From the NCBI GenBank assembly GCA_017434555.1, contig JAFRFB010000045.1, positions 1 to 49,507 of the forward strand: 49,507 nucleotides of DNA, read 5' to 3'. This DNA comes from Methanobrevibacter sp. (GTDB lineage Archaea; Methanobacteriota; Methanobacteria; Methanobacteriales; Methanobacteriaceae). The translations under genes and the position numbers were made by a program. Below are positions 45,403 through 49,507 of this stretch, piece after piece. Position 1 is the first letter of the stretch. The number at the start of each line of letters is the position of its first letter. The notes beneath the pieces were generated by a model that saw nothing but the letters and a program-made list of their open reading frames with translations, was not told the origin of the DNA and searched no databases.

Positions 45403-46902
45403 CTAGTAATTATATCCCAAATCAAGACTTTCCTGTTCTTGGCGTCTGATTTCATCTTCTTCATCCTTTTCAAAACTTGCCAAGTCCCCGATAATATCCA
45501 GGTCTCCTCCAGTACGGCGACCTTTAAACTCATCGATTTTAACTAATGTCGGCACTTTACTCATCAAACCCAGAACAATGGCTTCACCAACATTTAGAGA
45601 AGGCAGCTGATTGATTAAGTCCTTTGACAGGGATTCTGAAGCAGACTGAACATGCCTTTGGTCTTCAGGTTCAACTAACCTCAATATTATCATGTTGTTC
45701 ATCTGAGACAATGCGTCATGGTCTACAGTTTTTGGAGACTGGCTTACAAGACACAATCCCAAACCGAACTTACGGCCTTCTCTTGCAACCCTTTGAATCC
45801 AATGCTTGGACTGGGAGTCCCTTTTGTTAGGAGCCAGAATATGTGCTTCCTCTATGATGAAAAAGACTGAGTGATCTAAAGTTTTATTAGAACCACCATG
45901 GAAGAAATTTTTTCTTCTTTGAAGGGCGTTTCTTAAGATATGACTTACAAGAACTTCAGATACAGATTCATCAGTCTGGCTTAAATCAAGGACGTTAACA
46001 TGACCCACCTTAATGCTGGTTAAGATATTTCCCTTGTTATTGTCGAATAAATTGTTGTACTTGTCTTTGGCATCCTCAATCTTATTCATAACGTCAACAA
46101 TCTGTTTATCTGAACCCTCTTCCTGTGAGCGGACATATAAAATGTCATACATTGCATCTAGAAACTTGTATGTATGTTCAGTTCCTTCATTAATCTGATT
46201 TTGAGCCTTGTTGAAAGCGTATCTGAAGTGCCTTTCCTGAATATACGCATTATTCGGAATATTGACCAGTCTTTTGATTTCTGAAAAATTCATGTATGTA
46301 GGGTTGATTTTAGGCTGAATTACATTAACGTTACCATTCGGGAAATCAGCATCCCTGTACTCGCCGTGCATATCAAATACGAATATCGGAACATTATATC
46401 TGAGAAGCTGATCCATCAAAACCGCAACCGTGTTTGATTTACCTGCGCCGGTCATTGCCAGAATGGCCAGGTGTCTGTTTAATATTGGGTTTCCTTCAAC
46501 ATTGACTTCAATATCCCTTTGATTGACCAATGTACCTAATCTAATCGGATTTTTAACCTTGAATACTTTATCCAAAATTTCCTTATCCGCCAGTTTGATT
46601 GGAGTACCCGGAAGAGCAGGGGTTCTTGGAAGCCTTAAATTGTCATTGACATCCCCTAAAAGCTTTACCTTACCTTTGATATAGTAATCCTTTCCGCCGA
46701 TACGTGCAATGGTTTGAATAGCTTCAACATCGTGCAAATCAATGTTTAGAGCATCATTTCCCCTTACAAGATTTTCAACCATTCCCAAAACCTTTTTACC
46801 GTCATATTCTACCGTGACATACTCTCCAACCTGAGGCATTTTATCTGAAATAAACGTCAATTCGGATAGAGATATTTCACCGACACAATAACCAACTACC
46901 AT
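45403..46902 (-). CDS. herA: DNA double-strand break repair helicase HerA
   Basis: A 499-residue hexameric FtsK/HerA-type ATPase. The N-terminal HAS-barrel (residues 1-90) mediates hexamer and NurA contacts. Walker A MTGAGKSNT is at about 150-158, Walker B (VFFIIEEAHILAP) near 350, and the arginine-finger region QRVAREGRKFGLGLCLVSQSP follows. Pumps DNA through a ring to NurA during end resection. It starts 4 bases after the nurA stop. Confidence 0.96.
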   Translation of the reverse strand: MVVGYCVGEISLSELTFISDKMPQVGEYVTVEYDGKKVLGMVENLVRGNDALNIDLHDVEAIQTIARIGGKDYYIKGKVKLLGDVNDNLRLPRTPALPGTPIKLADKEILDKVFKVKNPIRLGTLVNQRDIEVNVEGNPILNRHLAILAMTGAGKSNTVAVLMDQLLRYNVPIFVFDMHGEYRDADFPNGNVNVIQPKINPTYMNFSEIKRLVNIPNNAYIQERHFRYAFNKAQNQINEGTEHTYKFLDAMYDILYVRSQEEGSDKQIVDVMNKIEDAKDKYNNLFDNNKGNILTSIKVGHVNVLDLSQTDESVSEVLVSHILRNALQRRKNFFHGGSNKTLDHSVFFIIEEAHILAPNKRDSQSKHWIQRVAREGRKFGLGLCLVSQSPKTVDHDALSQMNNMIILRLVEPEDQRHVQSASESLSKDLINQLPSLNVGEAIVLGLMSKVPTLVKIDEFKGRRTGGDLDIIGDLASFEKDEEDEIRRQEQESLDLGYNY

Positions 46903-46906
46903 TTTA

Positions 46907-48007
46907 TCACTTCTTTAACTGTTCTCTGTTTGTTGTTTCATAAATTCTGCTAATCTTTAAAAGTTCATCAACATGCCTATTGGTAATTACCACATCATTA
47001 TGAGCCTTATTCAGTAAATAGGGATAGCCTTCAGCGGCATCCCTTTTAATTATTTCAATGATTTCTCTTATTTCATCATCATCTTTATCTTTTATATAAT
47101 AAGGAATTTCAACCTTTAAAACGTTCTTGTTTTCCTTAAGCCTTACATAAAATATCGTGAACCACAATCCGTTGAAAAAGTCATCGTAAACCGGGAAAGG
47201 CACAAGAGTGCTTGATTCAACTTTCTTGTGAATTAACTCTGAAATTCCCTGTTTTTCTGTGAACTGATCCAAGATACCAATGTCGGGAGCATTGCTGTGG
47301 AACAAATCATTGCTTGATGAAGACTTGGAAATTGAAATGATTTTTTTATTTTTCTTTAAAACTTCCTTTAAAACCAATAATTTCTCGATTGAAGACAAGT
47401 AAAGATTATAAACGTCATCAATTTCGGTGTCCTTAAAGTCATCCTCACCTTCACCGGATACATGAACATAGACTTTCTTTTTTATTTCCGGAAAGGACAA
47501 ATCAAGACTTGACAAATCATTGATATTGTCTTCAAATAATTTTAAAACTCCAGGAGTCAGTTTCTTTTTGATATCTGAAGGCTGCTTTGCACCTTTCGGA
47601 TAATGGTTCTGCAAATCTCCCAGAATAGATCCGTCAAATAAATAATAATCGACATCAAATTCATTGATTGCCTTCAAACAGCATTTGAGCTCAAATATTG
47701 ACATGTAATTGGGAACCAATTCTCTTATGAAAGGAACATGGTCTATTTCAAATATTTCTGACTGTTCGATATTTTTCAGCTGCCCGTCATAAATAAGCGC
47801 TTCAGCAGATACGGGACAGTAATTGAACATGAGAAATTTCTTGATATTGAAACTTCCATCACCTGCAGCAATGGAAAACTCCTTATTGCTTTTGGCAAAA
47901 GGCCTGTCAAACCATTTGCCCTCCAGGGAAAAATCAGTGTTCTTTTCTGGTTCTGGTTGAAGAAATCTTCTGTTATTCAGTGCTTTAATATAAAGAGATT
48001 TTAACAT
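46907..48007 (-). CDS. nurA: DNA repair nuclease NurA
   Basis: A 366-residue NurA 5'-3' nuclease. IAAGDGSFNIKKFLMFNYCPVSAEA contains the first active-site Asp, and YYLFDGSILGDL the second. SISKSSSSNDLF with the IEIIKRDAAEGYPYLLNKAHNDVVIT segment is the conserved C-terminal part. The GAGAGG ribosome binding site precedes the ATG at 48007. First gene of the nurA-herA-(mre11-rad50) cluster. Confidence 0.92.
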   Translation of the reverse strand: MLKSLYIKALNNRRFLQPEPEKNTDFSLEGKWFDRPFAKSNKEFSIAAGDGSFNIKKFLMFNYCPVSAEALIYDGQLKNIEQSEIFEIDHVPFIRELVPNYMSIFELKCCLKAINEFDVDYYLFDGSILGDLQNHYPKGAKQPSDIKKKLTPGVLKLFEDNINDLSSLDLSFPEIKKKVYVHVSGEGEDDFKDTEIDDVYNLYLSSIEKLLVLKEVLKKNKKIISISKSSSSNDLFHSNAPDIGILDQFTEKQGISELIHKKVESSTLVPFPVYDDFFNGLWFTIFYVRLKENKNVLKVEIPYYIKDKDDDEIREIIEIIKRDAAEGYPYLLNKAHNDVVITNRHVDELLKISRIYETTNREQLKK

Positions 48008-48233
48008 AACAAACTACCTCTCTTTTAGAAGACTAGAATTAGGTATTCAAACTAGCCCTCCTGAAACTTTTAATTTAATTTTTTAACTTGGTTAATGTTA
48101 AAATTAAACTTTTCAATGTCATTTATTAATATATTCATATGATTATTTAAATCCTATCAGAGAGCAATTGAAGAGTATTTTTACTCAGCTATTATTTTGA
48201 TTTAAAAAAAATTAGTGGTAGAGCAGTTGAAAA

Positions 48234-48986
48234 CTACTCCATGGAAGCTTTTCTAATAGCTCCGGTAAGTTCTTGAATTACAGCTTTAACATCACTGGTT
48301 TCTTCTACAACAGTACCAGTAACTATAATATCTCCGCCTGCTTTTGCTGCGGTGTAAGCTGCTTTAGCATCACGGATACCTCCACCAACGACAACAACCA
48401 TATCGTCAGTAGCTCTTTTGGTGTATGCAACCATTTCCGGAGGAATAGGTTTATCTGCACCTGAACCCGCTTCAATATAGAAGAATCTCATTCCCAGGGA
48501 TTCGGCAGCCATTGCGTAAGCGGCAGGTATTTTAGGTTTGTTTCTAGGTACTAATTTAGCGTCTCCTACCCAACCGACAGTTCCGCCAGGTTCGACAACC
48601 ATATAACCCATAGGCAATATTTCAATTCCTGATTTTTTTACTGGAAGTGCACCGAGAGCCTGTGCTCCAATTATCCAGTATGGGTTATTGGAGTTGAGAT
48701 AACTCATAAAAAATATAGCATCAGCATATTTACTTACGCTACTTGTATTTCCAGGGAATATGATTATTGGAACGGCAATGTTTTCAGACAATATTTTACA
48801 TGTTTCATTAACGCCAACATTATCTACAGTTGAGCCTCCAATCATAATACCGTCAGTTCCACCTTCAATAGCTTCAGTTGCAATGTCTAAAGCTTCTTCA
48901 GGAGTCTGTTCATCAGGATCGATTAATGTGAAATGAACTTTCCTTTCTTTTAATATATCTTTGATATATGCTTCTACATTTTTCAT
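48234..48986 (-). CDS. Geranylgeranylglyceryl phosphate synthase
   Basis: A 250-residue TIM-barrel prenyltransferase that joins geranylgeranyl diphosphate to sn-glycerol-1-phosphate, the first ether bond of archaeal lipids. Substrate and phosphate motifs: FTLIDPDEQTPEEA, GIMIGGSTVDNVG, FYIEAGSGADKPIPPEMV and VVGGGIRDAKAAYTA. Length and motifs are standard for the Methanobacteriales type. It follows the L40e gene by 113 bases on the same strand. Confidence 0.96.
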   Translation of the reverse strand: MKNVEAYIKDILKERKVHFTLIDPDEQTPEEALDIATEAIEGGTDGIMIGGSTVDNVGVNETCKILSENIAVPIIIFPGNTSSVSKYADAIFFMSYLNSNNPYWIIGAQALGALPVKKSGIEILPMGYMVVEPGGTVGWVGDAKLVPRNKPKIPAAYAMAAESLGMRFFYIEAGSGADKPIPPEMVAYTKRATDDMVVVVGGGIRDAKAAYTAAKAGGDIIVTGTVVEETSDVKAVIQELTGAIRKASME

Positions 48987-49034
48987 GGAAATATTTTTAT
49001 TTAAAATTATATATTAAATTAATGATTTTAGGAA

Positions 49035-49095
49035 ATTAAAAAAAAGATTGTAGTAAAAATCAACAAAAAAATTAAAAAATAGTAAAAAAGAGAAT
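49035..49095 (-). terminator. T-rich termination region after L40e
   Basis: Read on the minus strand, three T-runs (TTTTTTACTATTTTTTAATTTTTTT and a further CTTTTTTTTA) follow the L40e stop codon within 60 bases. No strong hairpin is seen. This would separate L40e from the GGGP synthase gene. Confidence 0.35.
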
Positions 49096-49099
49096 AAAT

Positions 49100-49246
49100 C
49101 TATCCTCTTGGTTCTTTAGCTTTGTATCTTAAACCTTTGTAACCACATTTTCTACAAGTTGTTGCACCAGCAGGGTTACGAGCATTACATTTTAAGCAGA
49201 TTTTAATATTGAACATTCTGTTTTCTGCTTCTTCAAACCTAGCCAT
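49100..49246 (-). CDS. rpl40e: Ribosomal protein L40e
   Basis: A 48-residue zinc-ribbon ribosomal protein: [20 protein letters not shown], then [20 protein letters not shown] and a short basic tail ending KEPRG. Two C-x2-C pairs bind zinc. It is a normal archaeal L40e without the ubiquitin fusion of eukaryotes. AAGGAGGAG lies 7 bases before the ATG, among the strongest ribosome binding sites in the window. Confidence 0.95.
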   Translation of the reverse strand: MARFEEAENRMFNIKICLKCNARNPAGATTCRKCGYKGLRYKAKEPRG

Positions 49247-49359
49247 TAATAACTCCTCCTTATAATAATGAAATCAAATTAAATAATCGTTATGAAGAAA
49301 ATGAGATATTTCAATAATCATAACTATTAATAAATTATATTAATTTAATAGTATTTAAA

Positions 49360-49372
49360 GTTTTATATATTT
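49360..49372 (-). promoter_or_regulatory. Predicted L40e TATA box
   Basis: On the minus strand the sequence reads AAAATATATAAAAC, a good archaeal TATA box, about 120 bases before the L40e ATG. It would imply a long leader. The putative insertion-sequence end starts only about 11 bases upstream of it. Confidence 0.4.
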
Positions 49373-49381
49373 TCACTTATT

Positions 49382-49507
49382 GGGACTGTCAAAATGTTAG
49401 CTCTTGATTTCTTTTTTCAATCCATCCATTTTTTTGAAGCATTATCTGATTGAATACTCCTTCCATAGTTCTGAACTTCTTTTTATGTGCTCGTGGCATG
49501 GTATTAC
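49382..49507 (-). mobile_element. Probable insertion sequence end
   Basis: GGGACTGTCAAAATG (49382-49396) looks like the terminal inverted repeat of an insertion sequence. An open frame whose stop codon lies inside it runs off the right edge. Only one end is in the window, so the inverted repeat partner and target duplication cannot be checked. Confidence 0.45.
49389..49507 (-). CDS. C-terminal fragment of a probable transposase (partial)
   Basis: The last 38 codons of a frame entering from the right edge: NTMPRAHKKKFRTMEG, then VFNQIMLQKNGWIEKRNQEL and TF before the stop. The basic, Trp-containing tail is compatible with a transposase C-terminus, and the stop lies inside a terminal-repeat-like sequence. 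I cannot name the IS family. It could also be the end of an unrelated gene. Confidence 0.4.
   Translation of the reverse strand, partial: NTMPRAHKKKFRTMEGVFNQIMLQKNGWIEKRNQELTF

Overview
The window comes from an AT-rich methanogenic archaeon, most likely Methanobrevibacter or a close relative in Methanobacteriaceae. The evidence is gene content: a pseudomurein-type Mur ligase, large exported adhesin-like proteins, an F420 ligase-domain protein, the methanogen-specific DUF1890/DUF1894 pair beside a core methionine synthase, geranylgeranylglyceryl phosphate synthase, HerA/NurA/Mre11/Rad50, ribosomal protein L40e, and archaeal AGGTGA-type ribosome binding sites with TATA boxes. No CRISPR array, rRNA or prophage was seen. 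One tRNA (Ala, GGC) is present. Genes are tightly packed and several convergent pairs overlap at their stop codons. The only gene-free stretch over 300 bases is 9166-9851.

Layout. 1-2556: the 5' part of a large exported DUF3344-like repeat protein. 2747-4492: aryl-acid CoA ligase plus ACT-domain protein. 4652-9108: SDR oxidoreductase, K+ channel, M14-like hydrolase, ferritin, NudC and an interrupted RhuM gene. The RhuM gene has a six-copy 19-bp tandem repeat next to its promoter. 9852-16838: F420 ligase-like protein, MalY-type aminotransferase, nitroreductase, GNAT, flavoprotein, small membrane-anchored protein, monocluster ferredoxin, SerRS, coiled-coil protein and ArsC/Spx-like protein. 16895-19336: adhesin. 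19403-23285: OYE-type oxidoreductase, then the operon membrane protein - DUF1890 - DUF1894 - methionine synthase. 23326-25547: tRNA-Ala, DUF354 protein, HypB and HypA. 25698-30167: Fe-S aldo/keto reductase and an adhesin carrying a papain-like protease. 30201-36895: DUF1998 helicase with C-terminal TPRs, facing away from an AddAB-like UvrD helicase/Fe-S nuclease pair. 36923-40871: DUF169 protein and a Mur ligase - exported protein - MobA-like operon. 40959-48007: MTH538-like TIR-fold protein, then rad50, mre11, herA and nurA. 48234-49246: GGGP synthase and L40e. The window closes in what looks like the end of an insertion sequence.

Main themes are DNA repair (resection operon, AddAB-like pair, MrfA/Hrq1-like helicase), cell surface (three exported repeat proteins and a Mur ligase operon), and methanogen core metabolism (hydrogenase maturation, F420, methionine). 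The most unusual items are five. The RhuM gene has an in-frame TAA at codon 19 followed at once by a GTG restart. A 19-bp repeat array abuts the RhuM TATA box. Two unlinked adhesin genes share a 16-bp promoter element. One adhesin contains an internal papain-like protease with an intact catalytic triad. An apparent IS end lies about 11 bp from the predicted L40e promoter.
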